A stretch of 64,000 bases of DNA from Limonium bicolor (Eukaryota; Streptophyta; Magnoliopsida; Caryophyllales; Plumbaginaceae): positions 273,295,258-273,359,257 of the forward strand of contig CM041779.1 in assembly GCA_023374045.1 (NCBI GenBank). Direction: 5' to 3'. Below are positions 1 through 12,667 of the stretch, piece by piece. The first letter of the stretch is position 1. The number at the start of each line of letters is the position of its first letter. A model generated the notes under the pieces. The model saw nothing but the letters and a program-made list of their open reading frames with translations. It did no database searches and had not been told where the DNA came from. A program made the translations under genes and the position numbers.

Positions 1-27
1 TACCAATCGGGAACCCATCAAAGAGAT

Positions 28-555
28 GTCTGCCACCTGTGCAAACAACCTAGTCACTACGACGCCAAATGCTATAGGACACGATTTATGAGGCATTGGC
101 AGCTAAAGAAAATTGGGCTAAGATGGGTAGTTAAGGATGATCATAAAATAATTTCATTTGGTGGAAATGGGTCTATACATTCTTGGGACCCTAACCCCAT
201 ATTACTAACTTGTTAAGTGCAGAATCGAGTAGGAAGGGACCCCTACTGGTACATTGACAGTGGGTGCTCTAAACATATGACAGGAGACAAGTGAAAATTC
301 CTCTCACTCGAACTAGGAAGCCAAGGAACTGTTTCCTTTGGCGACAACAAAAAGGGAGAAATCATCAGTGTAGCTAAGGTTGGTTTCACTTCAGATTATG
401 TCACTGATAATGTCAATTTATTTAATGATTTAAAATTCAATTTGCTCAGTGTATCTCAAATTTGTGACAAAGGTAACTTAGTCCACTTCTATTCTACACA
501 TTGTAGCATCGTAAGTCTGAGTGATGGAAAGGAGTTGTTAAGGGATATAAAATGA
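28..555 (+). pseudogene. S gag end (CCHC zinc knuckle) and protease remnant
   Basis: In frame 1 the knuckle C-x2-C-x4-H-x4-C spans 31-72 (residues CHLCKQPSHYDAKC). The aspartic protease motif WYIDSGCSKHMTGD starts at 247. In-frame stops lie at 214 and near 292. Downstream residues up to 540 read like the usual Copia segment after protease, including LLSVSQICDKG. The knuckle packages RNA and the protease matures the polyprotein in functional relatives. This copy cannot make either product. Confidence 0.8.
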
Positions 556-599
556 ATATATATATATATATATATGTATGTATATATATATATATATAC
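554..599 (+). repeat. (TA)n microsatellite
   Basis: Nearly pure AT dinucleotides with two interruptions (TGTATG). The tract sits inside the decayed pol reading frame, between the protease tail and the integrase zinc-finger region, so it expanded after coding constraint was lost. Confidence 0.9.
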
Positions 600-1660
600 G
601 TAGCCAGTCTAGAGGATATTGACAGTCTAAACCTTCCATGCTTGAATACATCAATAGATGACTCCACTCTATGGCACAAAAGGCTAGGGCATGTTAGTAT
701 ATCCTTGCTAAGAAAACTAGTCAAGAATCAGCTGGTTAGAGGTCTCCTTTAGATTAAGAAATCTGAGACAAATCTTTGTGATGCCTATAAGAAGCAAACA
801 AACTAAAACTTCTTTCAAATCAAAGAACATGGTAAGTACATCTAAGCTACTCGAACTGCTTCATATGGACTTATGCGGACCTATGAGCGATAGAAGTTTT
901 GAAGGAAATTGGTTTGTGTTTGTTATTGTTGATGATTACTCATGATTTGTATGGACAATCTTTATTGCTTCCAAAGACGAAATCTTTAAGAAATTTCAAA
1001 CATTTGTAGGACAAATCCAAGTACAATCAACCTTAAAATCAAGGACCTTCCGTCTGATCATGGATCAGGGTTTGAGAATCATAATTCATGGACATGTGTG
1101 ACCTACATGGAATCAACCACACATATTCAGCACCAAGAACACCTCACCAAAGTGGGGTAGTTGAGCACAAGAGCAGAACATTACAAGAAGCAGCTAGAGC
1201 CATGCTATTGGGGAGTAATCTTCTTAAGTCTTTTGGGATGAAGATGTAGCAACTGTCTTACATCACTAATAGAACGCTCATACGACCAATCCTCAACAAA
1301 ACACCTTATGAGCTGATCAAGGGTAGAAAAACCAAGCATAAGCCATCTCATAATCTTTGGTTGTAAGTGTTATGTCCATGATAATGGATAGAATTCCCTA
1401 GGAAAGTTTGATGCCTGGAGTGATCTGGCTATATTCCTTGGGTTCTCAGAAAGGAGTAGGGCATACAAAATCTACAACAAAAGGACTCTGAAAGAAGAAG
1501 AAGAGTGTACTTGTGGTCTTTGATGAGGCTGAAATCCATATGATCAAAGAACCTGAAGAGGATGAAGCTTTTGGATTTGATCTAGCTGGGCAAGATCTCA
1601 CAAACAATACCAAAGATAAGTTACCAACTAAGGAATATCTGTCTGATAGGTCAGAGACTG
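600..1660 (+). pseudogene. S integrase remnant
   Basis: The GAG-pre-integrase/HHCC region is recognisable at about 665-750 (WHKRLGHVSISLLRKL). Scattered core fragments follow: near 850-900 the stretch around the first catalytic Asp (LLHMDLCGP-like), near 1,040-1,080 the second Asp region, and near 1,150 the QSGVVEH-like stretch holding the Glu. Frames change several times and stops are frequent. Around 1,270-1,480 the conserved block that ends with the FLGFSERSRAYKIYNKRTL-like text can be followed. The integrase is dead. Confidence 0.75.
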
Positions 1661-1919
1661 GTCAGTAACATGACGACGAAGGAAACAATGATGTCAAAGA
1701 TCCTTTATCACCATCAACCATTCATCAATCTCAAGTTCTATATAAAGATCACCCATTGGAGAACATCATATCGAATATCTCTACAAGAATTCAAACCAGA
1801 GCACAAACTCATGATCTCTTGGCCTTCTTCACAACATTTTCACCCATCAAACCCAAAAACATCAAAAAAGCCTTACAAGACTCAGATTGGGTTAAGGGAA
1901 TGCAAGAGGAATTGAACTA

Positions 1920-3119
1920 GTTTGAAAAATGCAAAGTTTGGAATCTTATGCCTCGTCCCACACATCAAGGGGTAATTGGCACGAAGTGGGTCTTTAAGAA
2001 CAAACTAAATAAAATGGAAGAAGTCATTAGAAACAAAGCTCGGTTGGTAGCACAAGGGTATCATCAACAAGAAGGGAAGGACATGGTACTCAAGCTTGCA
2101 AAGCTCTTTGTGGGCTTAAACAGACCCCAAGGTCATGTGCAAGTATATCTTGATGACATAATCTTTGGAGCTTCTGATGAAAAGTATTGCAAGAAATTTA
2201 AAGCATTGATGAAAAGAGAGTTTGAGATGAGTGATCTAGGAGTACTGAAGTTCTTTCTAGGACTTCAAGTCAAGCAGGACAATGAAGAGACTATCATATC
2301 CCAGCAAAAGTACGTAAAGGATTTATTGAAAAGATTCGGGATGAAGACATGTAAGCCTTTTTGACACACCAATGGTAGTCGGCACGAAGATGGGTATCAC
2401 GACTGGTGACCAACCGGTCGCCCATCGATCGTACAGAGAAATGACCGGTTCTCTACTAAACCTAACTTCTAGTAGACCTGACATTATGTATAATGTTTGC
2501 TTATGTGCCAGGTTTCAATCAGATCCAAGAGAGAGTCATCTGACAGCTGTGAAAAGAATCCTACGTTATCTCAAAGAATCCATGAATCTTGGACTCTTTT
2601 ATCCAAAATTATCTAACTACAATATTGTAGGATTTTCATATGCAGACTATGGTGGTTCTATAACTAATCGAAAGAGAACGTCCGGAACATCATTCTTTAT
2701 TGGATCATGTTTGATCGCATGAGGATCAAAGAAACAACAAAGTGTGGCAATCTCAACTACTAAATCAGAATACATAGCTACGACAAGCTGCTGTGCTCAA
2801 CTTTTGTGGCTCAAACAACAAATTGGTGATTATGGTGTTAAAACAGGTACGTTACCCATTATGTGTGATGATAATACTAGTGCCATTTCTATCTTCAAAA
2901 ATATTAGTACATCATTCTTGTACAAACACATTGACATTAGACACCATTTCCTAGAAGATTTTGTGAAAAGGAAATAGTTAGGTTAAAATACATTTCAACC
3001 TAAAACCAACTAGCAGATATCTTTACCAAGCCACAGAGTAGAGAAAGGTTCAACAAGATTATTCATGATCATGGAATGATATTCATTAATCACGATTATG
3101 TTATCTTTCAACTCCCATA
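1920..3119 (+). pseudogene. S reverse transcriptase and RNase H remnant
   Basis: Reverse transcriptase starts near 1,948 (GVIGTKWVFKNKLN, then ARLVAQGYHQQEGKD) and jumps at about 2,085 almost directly to the catalytic box, here YLDD (2,146-2,157). About 100 residues of the fingers and palm (the usual FLNG and [11 protein letters not shown] blocks) are missing, apparently by an in-frame deletion. RNase H follows in pieces: SYADYGGSITNRKR near 2,636, STTKSEY near 2,754, CDDNTSAI near 2,863. A tail with QLADIFTKPQS-like text ends near 3,119. Confidence 0.8.
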
Positions 3120-3387
3120 ACCGGTCACCAACTGGTCTGTGACACCTCAAGTATGTCATTCAAAGGTCCTTGTACAATTTAATGCATGAATGTTGAATCA
3201 AACGGTTACTTGAAACCGATACGTCAGTAAATCCACAAAAAGAGAGGATAGGATATAAGAGGTATAACGGATAGAACAGTATTTTATGCAATGGATCACT
3301 GATGAATCGTCACGACCGGTGCCCATTAGGAATAGTGACACATTAGTGAGCGAACGGGGAGCAGTTGCCGACCGTTACCTGATAATC

Positions 3388-3396
3388 TATAAAAGG
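3388..3396 (+). promoter_or_regulatory. TATA-like box upstream of the S env-like region
   Basis: TATAAAAGG lies between the end of pol and the env-like start at 3,591. It is followed by a CT-rich leader (about 3,406-3,480). C2 has a similar arrangement in the same place. Promoter function is inferred from this layout only. Confidence 0.4.
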
Positions 3397-3590
3397 GCTA
3401 CGAGAGTCTCACTCTCATCACACATTTCTCTCAATCTCCATAAACTCTCAAAACACAAAATCAACATTCTCTTCTCTCTTACAAACACTCTTGTGAGTTT
3501 AGTACAAAGTGAACCTTAGATACTCCAAATGCATTGCTAAAGAAGTCTTGATCAAAAAGTATTAAACTTCAGTAATATCCTTAATCATAA

Positions 3591-5560
3591 ATGGAACCAA
3601 AGACTGATCACCGCTCCAATATCACCTCTACTGCCACCAATCCGAAAATAGCGACCAATACTCAACCAACAACCCTTGAAACGACACCACAACCAACTCG
3701 TCTGCCACCAGCTCAGGAGGATAGTTAAAACTAAAAGTCATGGTAGTGGATGAACTTCAGGAGGAAGAGGTAACTTATAAAAATATCTACCTTCCCAAGA
3801 TCTCCAAACTCATTCAAAACAAAACCTTCAAGCCCACAATTCTACTAACGCCAACTCCCTCTGATCCTAGCCAAACTACTTCATCTACTAAATCTCCCAA
3901 GCCCACATGGGTCTCCATAAAAATCTGTGGCACTACAACCAAAAATCTCAAAGTCCAAAAGCTTCATCCAAGCCTTCAATAGTCAAACTCAAACTTCTAG
4001 AGTGTCAAAGCATCTACTACTGAAACAACAGGGGTCAAAGAAAGGCAAGTCGAGCCCAGAACTTACCTCATGATGCCTTAACTTCAAAATGTGAAGGGGA
4101 AGAGAACAACCTTGTAAAGAAAATCACAAATATTGCTCCTAAAGCTGTGGAATAAGAGGTAAAAAGTGATGAGAAGTCACAAAAAGATCAATCAACAGAA
4201 GAAGAAGAAGGTTTGACCATCCCAGATTCTACTGAAAAGGAAGATCCACCTGTCCAATAAGTCTCCGATTGGTCTCTAACACCACACTGACCGATTCTTA
4301 AGCGATAAAGAATCACAATCACCAATCCTCTTCACTCTTGAGGAGTGTAACGTGACCAAGAAGAACAAAGGGAAGCAAAGAATAGATCCCTCAACTCAAG
4401 AACAAAAGTTGGAAGATGATATCGCTAAGCCACCACCACCTCAATTGCTAAAGCACTTACCAAGGCTTAGCCAGCCTAAGCCAAATCCGATCAGGGCTGT
4501 AAATGTAGACGATAAGTCTTGTCTAGTACTGCCCAAGACACTGGACATCGAATGGATGATGCAAATGGGCTTAGGCAAAAAATAGTGGAGCTCATCGAGT
4601 GGAAAGGATGGCTTCACTAATTCCAAGAACCAATCCCTTGCTTCATAGAGCTCTTGAAGGAGTACATGCACAACCTAGGACCACTCGTGAGTGACAACAA
4701 TGACTATCTACTCTCAAAGGTTCAGGATTGTCAACATCAACATCACAAAGACATGGATCACTGAACACTTCAACTTCAAACCCGAGGGACTAATGGTACC
4801 AAAGGACATTACTGGGAACGATCTCAGGCACCAAGGGGGAAGAATGGAAGATCTCTTAAACTAGGGAGCTACTATGAAAAATTTCCTAGCTGTCCAAATA
4901 TCGATTGAAGTTAGGGTACTTCATAGCATCCTCACTCATAACATCACTCCCAGAAATTAGCACACACACATTGTCAATGCCCACGATGTAAGGATCATGT
5001 ATGCGCTAAGAATGAAGGAAAAGTGGATCTCCCAGCAGTGATCCTCCTCACTTTCGATGAAAGTAAATACGTGAACTAAGGTTCAGTGCACGGAGGAGTA
5101 GTCACTGAAGCCCTGGTTACATTTAGTGTCAAGACCAACCACTTTCAAGCGTACTCAAGGACCACTCAGGACTGTGTCTGCTCAGAGATGCTGTCAAAGA
5201 TGGGGATCAAAACCCAAGGAGATAAGCTTATTGTCAATCAGAAGCCTTTCAAGAGTGAAGACTCCTGATCAGAGTCCCGTCCCGTAGCTAGGACCTCAGC
5301 CCTCAAAAGAAAACCTAGTCTATCACCGTCCATGATAGGTCGGGACACGTTGGATACTCGAGCTCAAGACATTCTCAAGCGAGTAAAACTTACCCTAGGG
5401 CCATTTAGGTTGTGTCCGATGAATCTAGTGTACAATCAATGGTCAAGGATCCATAGACTGAGAGTTCTAGTTGAAAATTCTCACTTAGTATCTGTTTCAA
5501 AATTTTGTAACTATTTGAATCGACACAATGCACAAATGTCATTTTCACTTTGAAGACTTA
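3591..5560 (+). pseudogene. S env-like region (Sirevirus extra ORF), decayed
   Basis: The region begins with an ATG at 3,591 and a Thr/Pro/Gln-rich, low-complexity N-terminus. A charged Lys/Glu-rich section with KKNKGKQRIDPSTQEQK follows (from 4,352), then a more structured part from about 4,560 to 5,270. It sits between pol and the 3' LTR, where Sireviruses carry an env-like ORF. C2 has a comparable ORF: a Ser/Pro/Thr-rich start, a basic section, then a globular part. The frame is broken many times. An envelope function has not been shown for these plant ORFs, and the assignment rests on position and composition. Confidence 0.55.
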
Positions 5561-6873
5561 CTGTACACGACTAATTTAATGATGACTGATTACACACTAC
5601 TTCTTTTCAGAATGATTGTACTAGATCTGCAACATTAAAGTACATTTATAATACATCATCACAAATCACATCAGAGGCAATTATTGTCATTATAGAATGA
5701 TTCTCAGCATCATGTAATCTTTCACCAAAATGTAAGCTCATTTTATTATATAGAAGATCATCATTGAACACAAGTAATTATACTATCATTGATAGGATCT
5801 ACTATGATATTATTAATAATCTAACTCTAACTTATATGGCAACTATTTATGATGAATTAGCAGTCTGCATCTGATAATACACTAAATTCTCTTATAATCG
5901 ACTTTTTGCAGATCATGTCTAAAGATACTATTGTTCATAAACATCAACATCATCACTTACTAGTCAACACTTGATGAATAATTCACTACAATATATCTCT
6001 AGTATATACTATACTCTAAGATTACACAATCCTCTTAATCATACTCTTGCGACATGTACATGCTCGTCACATGACAAGTCATCTATTCTCTAGGACTGAA
6101 CACCACATATATAGTTATTACACCCTCAAGATCAAACGGTGGCCTGTCCCTCAACTATCCTTAAATCCATTACTCAACCATCGCTCTCATATTAAACTCT
6201 ACATCACTAAACTCTCTCTTTCACAGCAGTCATGAATCATGAAAATTACAGTTCCTCTAGCTCTAATGAGTAAACCATCTTCGCCACCACTAGGAAATTC
6301 ATGAAACAAAAGAAAGGTCTCCCTCCATCTAATCTTCGTCCACAACCCGAAATGCTGTCTGCATGGTACACCAATGTAAGTGCCAGCCAAATCCAGTCAG
6401 TCACTTATTACTCCACAAGCTTGCTCATCGATTCCAGATATCAAAGTTACTCTACTGATGACCCTCGTGGCCTAGATTCTTCCGATTCCTCCATATCCAA
6501 GCGTCACACCTCTTAAAAATTGTCTCTATCAAATGTAGTCTCTAATCTATGAAATGTTATGGTCTGTTCAATCACGTCAGTCATGTAGTTACTCCCTATA
6601 TTTGTTGTATGGCAAAGGGGGAAAAGAAAAGATATGTACTTATGAACTTATGTTTATCATCCTTGTGGTATGTAATCAAATCTTAATGAAAGACTCTCTA
6701 CTATGGCTCGGTATAAGGCTGTTGTTATTATTATGTTATTGTTCATCATTTGATTATTTGTATAACCCTAATAAACTCATGGGGAATCCCTCTTAGGGGG
6801 AATGTTCTCACTTCCATAATACCAATCGTCAAGTACATATGTCCAAAATCAATTTTGTATTTGTTGTCATCAT
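5561..6873 (+). other. S 3' untranslated stretch, no gene seen
   Basis: AT-rich DNA between the env-like remnant and the polypurine tract. Only short chance ORFs occur here. A CT-rich patch near 6,180-6,230 is the only compositional feature I could pick out. Confidence 0.6.
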
Positions 6874-6886
6874 AAAAAAGGGGAAA
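6874..6886 (+). promoter_or_regulatory. S polypurine tract
   Basis: AAAAAAGGGGAAA lies one base upstream of the LTR start TGTTAAGTC at 6,888. This is the expected plus-strand priming site and fixes the LTR boundary. Confidence 0.8.
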
Positions 6887-6887
6887 T

Positions 6888-7406
6888 TGTTAAGTCAAGA
6901 TCATTTAATTTTAATGATAGCAAACATGTGTTGTTTATCTAATATGTTTTTTGAGCTTATAATTCAGATAAACAGGTAGAGGAGTGGCTTAGCATGCAAG
7001 GTTGCAAGCGCACTCCATTCATGACATGTTCCCATCCAGTCGGGCACCTATCTGGGAGAGCTCTGATAGAACTTCTAGTACACACAAGAAGTCAAATACT
7101 ACTCAACCATATCTCTCATGCATCAGATGCAATAGAAGGACAAAAGACATCAAGTGTGTCGACAAACTCATGTACACTCATGCATCCACACAAGCAACTA
7201 GCTCACGACAAAAGTCTTGCTCATTAATGAGCAAGATAACGATACAAGGCCATAGCTATTAAGAGGCACTCATTACGCAGCATTAAATAAATCCTAGGAG
7301 AGTATTATTGAGCATTAATGAGGCAAACAAGATCCGGCAAGGGAGAGTGCAAGTGGTGACCGACCACCTGAGTACACACCTCCAACACGTCCAACCACAG
7401 GGCGAC
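6888..7406 (+). repeat. S 3' LTR, first part
   Basis: The LTR starts TGTTAAGTCAAGATC. The early block TTTTAATGATAGCAAAC is characteristic of Sirevirus LTRs. The LTR is cut at 7,406 where X begins (TGTAGCAG). Its remainder, with a TATA box, appears to be the sequence starting at 47,513. Confidence 0.75.
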
Positions 7407-8228
7407 TGTAGCAGAAAATATATGACTAATCTACCTAGTCAGTGTACCTATAGTTTTGTGGAATAATGAATTAAGTGGGGTTGTTGATCTTATGGACCTC
7501 GTTCAATTAATTGACAATTTATTAATTAATCGAGAAACTAAGTAAAAAAACAGGAAACGTCACCTTAATTTAATGAAAAGACTGACTCAATAAACAAATG
7601 TAAAATAATAAAACAATCAAAAAACTAAGTAAATAAATAAATATTAAACTCTAGATAAAAGGAAGCACCCTGGATTGTTCTGCAAACCTTCCCTTTCTAA
7701 TCTATAAAACTCTCCCCTAATTTTGCAATAAACTCAGATACTACAATTAATTCCTCAACGACTAAGTCTAATAAATCCTAACCAGTTGCTAGAACTAGCA
7801 GCACACTGATGCTCTAATCCGGACACAAGCAATCGCATAAAGAATAGTTTCCATTATAGACCAATTAACCTATAGGCGGGGTCATGCTTCAAGTCATTAA
7901 TCAGGTTTAACTTCCTTTGTCTGGTAATCTATCTCAGCTCTCACGTGTTGATTAAAAAACTAGAAAGATTTCTTTAATAATTGATAAGAGAATTAAAGCA
8001 CATGAAGAACTGGAATTAAACTATTGCATTAATGAATTAGAGAAAAGATTACAAAATAAATATAAAGATCTGGTTTGCTACCTCAATCCGGGAGCTAAAC
8101 TAACTACACTAACATGAATATAAAAATAACCATAACAACAAAGGAATAACACAATGGCATATTAGATAAAAGGGAAGAAGAAACTCTGTTAGAAGATCCC
8201 GCTCCACCCTCTATTGTCACATGTCTCT
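7407..8228 (-). repeat. X 3' LTR, distal half
   Basis: This matches 40,900-41,516 in the same orientation, for example around 7,660-7,740 and 8,060-8,220. It also matches the reverse complement of 35,011-35,785. The LTR end (CTGCTACA on the minus strand) is at 7,407. The last five bases, TCTCT, are the target duplicated by W. Confidence 0.8.
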
Positions 8229-8394
8229 TGATAAGCCTCAGACTTATCATATTATAGTAGTTATAATTATAAAATTATTGATAGAAATAAGGTTAAATAG
8301 TTAGTATTTATGTTATATTATGTATTAAAGTGTATTATTTGTTCAGACTTATGTTTTATATGTTTTTCATGCAAGGAACAGGTTTCTAAGCAAA

Positions 8395-8700
8395 AATCCA
8401 ATATGCCAGATATTATGCCGGGTGACTTCTGCACGACACAAGTATGCAGCAGAAAATAAGTTATTGTCGGGCATAGTGCCCGGTACTTCCTATCCGGCAC
8501 AAACAAAAGTCACCACGGTTGACCAGACGATGGCAGTTAATGACCGTTGCCAATCCAACCTATGACGGGTATGGTGCCGGACAGAAGATGTCCGGCACAG
8601 GTACCTTTTCGCGCAGATTTGGCCGGTTCGACCGTTAACAGTTGGGCACGTGTTTATTATATGCCGGATGACATTTACCCGGTATTCTACCCGGTACACA
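8395..8700. repeat. W palindrome cluster in U3
   Basis: Several short inverted repeats built on TGCCGG/CCGGCA. The clearest is CCGGACAGAAGATGTCCGG at 8,577-8,595. Related half-sites include GCCCGGTAC and TACCCGGTA. The cluster ends just upstream of the W TATA box. A second cluster lies at 21,355-21,445. Confidence 0.7.
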
Positions 8701-8714
8701 TGAATTTTGGAATC

Positions 8715-8722
8715 TATAAATA
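8715..8722 (+). promoter_or_regulatory. W LTR TATA box
   Basis: TATAAATA is followed about 30 bases on by a likely start region (ACATAATTTGACACAC). It supports plus orientation for W and marks the U3/R boundary. Confidence 0.6.
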
Positions 8723-8866
8723 GACCGTTGGCCTACATAATTTGACACACTTCAACACCCCTATACACTCCATTCATACTTCTAATTCCGCACTCATCCA
8801 AGGTGTTGGTGTGCAAGGAAGTTCTATGCAACTTTCCACGCGAAGAGAAGGAAATCCATGGCGGGT

Positions 8867-11800
8867 TGTAACACCCCTACTACGCACATAGCTATACTTG
8901 GAATCGCAGCGGAAAATAAACAACTAAACGGTAACTAACGATTGGTGCTACAATGCCGTCAACCACCCTCGTGGCTACAAGGCTGAATAAATACAAATGT
9001 ACCGGTCTGATGATCAGACTCCCGAGCATAGAACTAACAACCATATATATACATCAACATAATACCGAGTGTTTACAAAATCCTTCACTGTATACCATCA
9101 CTGTAATCCACCATAACAAGTATATAATACGCCACGGGAGCACAGGCGCATCCCGGGCAAACATCCAAAAGTACTCCAAAAGTAAACTACTCTCTAGGAC
9201 CTAGAGCCACTCTGCCTCTTCGATCCTCATCCTGCAATAAAAATATGGAGCCCCCGAGGGGGTCAGCACCTTTGCTGGTATGGCTAACGCGCAGCCCATC
9301 GGCTACCGGGATACGCGCAACCAATTGTCATGATGACATGATATTTATTTTAAAACACACAACATATACATATATAACATAACACAGGTATTGTACACAT
9401 CATAACACACATCACAAACATACAATTCCTTTTAGGAAGAGAACCAACACAGTTAGTCCCCATTGAGAGCCTAGAGAATGTTGCCACACTCATACTTAGC
9501 TCGTTACATAACTCGTTACCGTCCGGTTAGATTGAACGGTTAACTTAACACAAGGTGCCTCGGATATAGTGATCCAAGCACACCGAAACAAAACACATAG
9601 TATGCCCCTGTGGCCCGACGTGAGTCAGTAAAATAGCCTTGGTTAAGCTAAAGGGAAGGTTAGAAACCAAATTGGAAACTTAACCATAACATACAGAGAG
9701 AATCGAACCGGTTATGACATCGACTCCCATACTCACACGCGTGGCCGGAACAGACCGGACTCCTCACTTCCCCCGTTAGCCCTTGTTAGTAGTTCATCAT
9801 TGAACACAACACACAATTCACAATCATAGGTCAAGTCTTGTTAGACCCACACAAGGGAAGAGAGAGTCACACTTAACAACATAATAATATTTAACAACTG
9901 TAAACTCTTTACATGGTTTAATCTTACAAAGTCATAAACACACAGAAAAAAAACAACACACAAGCCGGTGTAAACCGGTAGGCAACAGACTGCAAGAAAA
10001 CCATACCTTGGTCCTTGCCTTGTTTCGTTTCCACCTTGAGAGAATCCTAAACACATTAGTAACGTCGGTTAATTAACGCACTAGTCCATTGTTAACATTA
10101 TCTACTCAACACTACTAGTTTACTTTTACTTTACACTTGTTACAACTTTTCATCCCTTTAATTGCCTTTAAAACCCACCTAACATGTATTATATAACCTT
10201 ATTATATCATTACTAACCAACTACTATTTTTAGATAACAATTCCCATCTTAAAACAATAATTTTTGGTCCATATAGTGCCCTGTCCGAACTTGTGTCCGA
10301 GCTTCAAGTTCGGACACAAGCCGTGATTTTAGACAGAAAACAGACACATGTCCGAACTTGTGTCCGGACTTCGGAAGTTCGGACATGAGTCGAGAAAATT
10401 TAGACAGAAACCCTCGCGTCCGAACATGTGTCCGGACTTCCCAAGTTCGGACACTGTTCGAGGATAATTCCCTAAGAAATACAGGTGCGGACCAAGTTCG
10501 GACTACCTAAAATCCAGAAAACTGTAAGCGTAACAGGGCATGTCCGAGCTTCCAAGTTCGGACGGAAGTTCGGACGTGCCATTATACTCATTTTCTACAA
10601 CCTTAAACACTTAACCAAATTTCTCCAAAGCCTCCAACACTTATAGTGTCTTCTCCTTAAGTTTCTAAGTGGCATTCCTTGCCCATTCCAATCATTATTC
10701 CTAGATATTTCTTCCACACAACATCATTACTTTAACATTGTTTCTTACAAACTAAAACTCCTTAAGTCATTCTTGAAATCCCTTTTTCCTAAGCTTACAC
10801 TTGCTCCTTATTTACCAAAGTTAGCCTAAGCCTTCATCTAAGTCCAAAATGACTTTGGTACATACTAAAACCTCAAGATCATGCCTAAGTCCTTATTACA
10901 CTCTAGAACACTTCCTAGTTCATCAAAATTCCTTTACAACATCTTGAACTCCTTATGCATTTTCTAAATTTCGACATAGTTTCTCCTAGCATTTTGTTAC
11001 ACCTTAGCACCTTATTTTCATCATTAAACATCCTAGAACACTAAGAACACCAACAACACTTTCTTACACAACTTCACCAAATTCACACTACATCACAATA
11101 TAGTGCATAACTTAAATTGCATGGCACTTAGGCCCTTAAAATGCATGGCTCTTAGGCCCTTAAAGTGCTTAAATCATAAACACTGAATTTCCACAATATA
11201 TATGCCTTAACCTCCGATTACATACAACAAGACATATGTTATTTTACTAGTCTCCTTGAGAACATTTACTAGGTCATTTACCATGTGCTCTTTAGGTAGT
11301 TTTAATAAGCAATTATAGCTCATTTCTCCTAAGGCATTAAACAACATTAAGTTAGTAGATTTACCTCTTTTTCCACCACACTTCCTTCTTGTTTCCTTAC
11401 AAAACCGTATGGTATTTTGATTCTTTGACAAGTTCTAAACAATATACAACATTATAATGAGTATTCAAGCTATAAGCTTCATCTCATTGCAAACCCTAAT
11501 TTTACATTGTTTCAAAAACATTAATGTAGTTGTTTTACCTTGATCTTTGAAGAGAGTTTGAATATATAACAAGAGAGGACTCCACCTAGTCCATGAAGAG
11601 TTGAAATGAAGCTAGAACAAAGTCACACAAAGAGCTATATCAATGTGTATTTTCGGTTAAGGTAAGAACATGGAGGAAACATGATTTTTCTTTGAGATTC
11701 CTTACCTAGAAGCAAAGGAGAGTAATAATATGTCAAAATACAAGCTCAAGCTCCTTCAATGGTGGAACACCTTGGCACCGAAATGGAGCCCTTGGAGTTT

Positions 11801-12662
11801 TGAGAAGATAGGAATGAAGAGCTTGATGAGAGGAAGAGATTGGTGGTCTTTGTTTTTGATTTGGACAAGTGAGCTAGATTTAGCAAGTGGTCAAAGTTGG
11901 AACTTCCATGGTGGTAGTAGTATTACCGAGAGAGAACAAGGAAGAAGGTAGAAGAGTGGTGTTTGCAAACCGTGGGAATGAAGGAAAGAAATGAGAATGA
12001 GATAGGATTTGCTTTTAAGAAGATATTTATGTTTATAAAGTAAAAAGTAAGTTTACTTAGTTTTCTTTACTTACTTATTATTATCAACTAAGGAGTGGTG
12101 AGTCACACACTTAGAAAACCGGCCCCCTTTATTAGTATGAGGGCATTTTAGTCTTTGTTTGTCAATTTAATTACTTAATACAACATATGTATAAACTAGC
12201 TTATAAAAAGTACTATTCACCTAAACAAGGCACTTAGAAGTGAAATTTTTGATTTCCCACTAATATAGCCACCCAAATGTGATACTATATAGTACACATA
12301 TATATTTAAGAGTAATGATGGACATTTAGCCATTCAAAACTCATTTACAAGACAATTTTTCAAAAACGTGCTTTAAGACTTCTTAAAGCACATTTTGTGT
12401 TTTAACTTGTTTTCAAGCTTGGTTTTCTTTGGTAATTGGTTTAATAAGTTCATTAGTATATAAATGAGGTCTTGGTAAGCTCATTAGGTCTTACTCAAGT
12501 TTATCCCAGCTTAGAGCACATTTTAGCTCTTATTGACTTTAAAGCACATTTGTGTTTCCTTTTTGTTTAAATTTGTTTACTAAGGTTTCTAAGACTCTTT
12601 TTAGTCTTATTACACCCTATTTAGGTGTTTAAAAACAACATAACTAGGTTTGGGGTATTTCA
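8867..12662 (-). mobile_element. Y1: large Tekay-like LTR unit, probably a solo LTR
   Basis: 3,796 bp with ends TGTAACACCCC...GGGGTATTTCA and a perfect duplication CGGGT (8,862-8,866 and 12,663-12,667). There are no long ORFs, primer site or polypurine tract. Minus orientation is inferred because the minus reading ends GGGGTGTTACA, close to GGGGTCGTTACA in chromovirus V. A TTTTCCGCTGCGA motif lies close to that end. Y2 shares many blocks and Y3 shares the termini. It could instead be a non-autonomous LARD. Confidence 0.75.
10278..10580. repeat. Y1 GTCCGAAC palindrome array
   Basis: About five imperfect units of an inverted repeat pairing GTCCGAACTTGTGTCCG with AAGTTCGGACA. Units are separated by spacers such as AGTCGAGAAAATTTAGACAG. 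It is a GC-rich island inside an AT-rich LTR. The unit is almost the same as the array in V at 62,052-62,498. Confidence 0.85.
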
Positions 12663-12667
12663 CGGGT

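Larger units (their letters stand above)
1..7406 (+). mobile_element. Element S: decayed Sirevirus-type Copia, 3' part
   Basis: This is an old Ty1/copia element that enters from beyond the left edge. In order it shows a CCHC knuckle, a protease motif, integrase, a shortened reverse transcriptase, RNase H, a long env-like region, a polypurine tract and the start of the 3' LTR. The order with an env-like region after pol, and an LTR opening TGTTAAGTC followed by TTTTAATGATAGCAAAC, is typical of plant Sireviruses. Stops and frameshifts occur throughout, so it is inactive. Its LTR is interrupted at 7,406 by element X and appears to resume at 47,513. Confidence 0.85.

Noticed and set aside
554..599. 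TATA-box cluster
   Set aside because: A simple (TA)n microsatellite inside decayed pol, with no leader or start context.
6964..7262. Two overlapping plus-strand ORFs of 77 and 86 codons
   Set aside because: They lie in the S 3' LTR, overlap each other in different frames and show no motif.
11700..12000. A possible host gene exon in Y1 (73-codon ORF, AG-rich)
   Set aside because: A related segment occurs in Y2 (39,600-39,900) with the frame not conserved, so it is LTR sequence.
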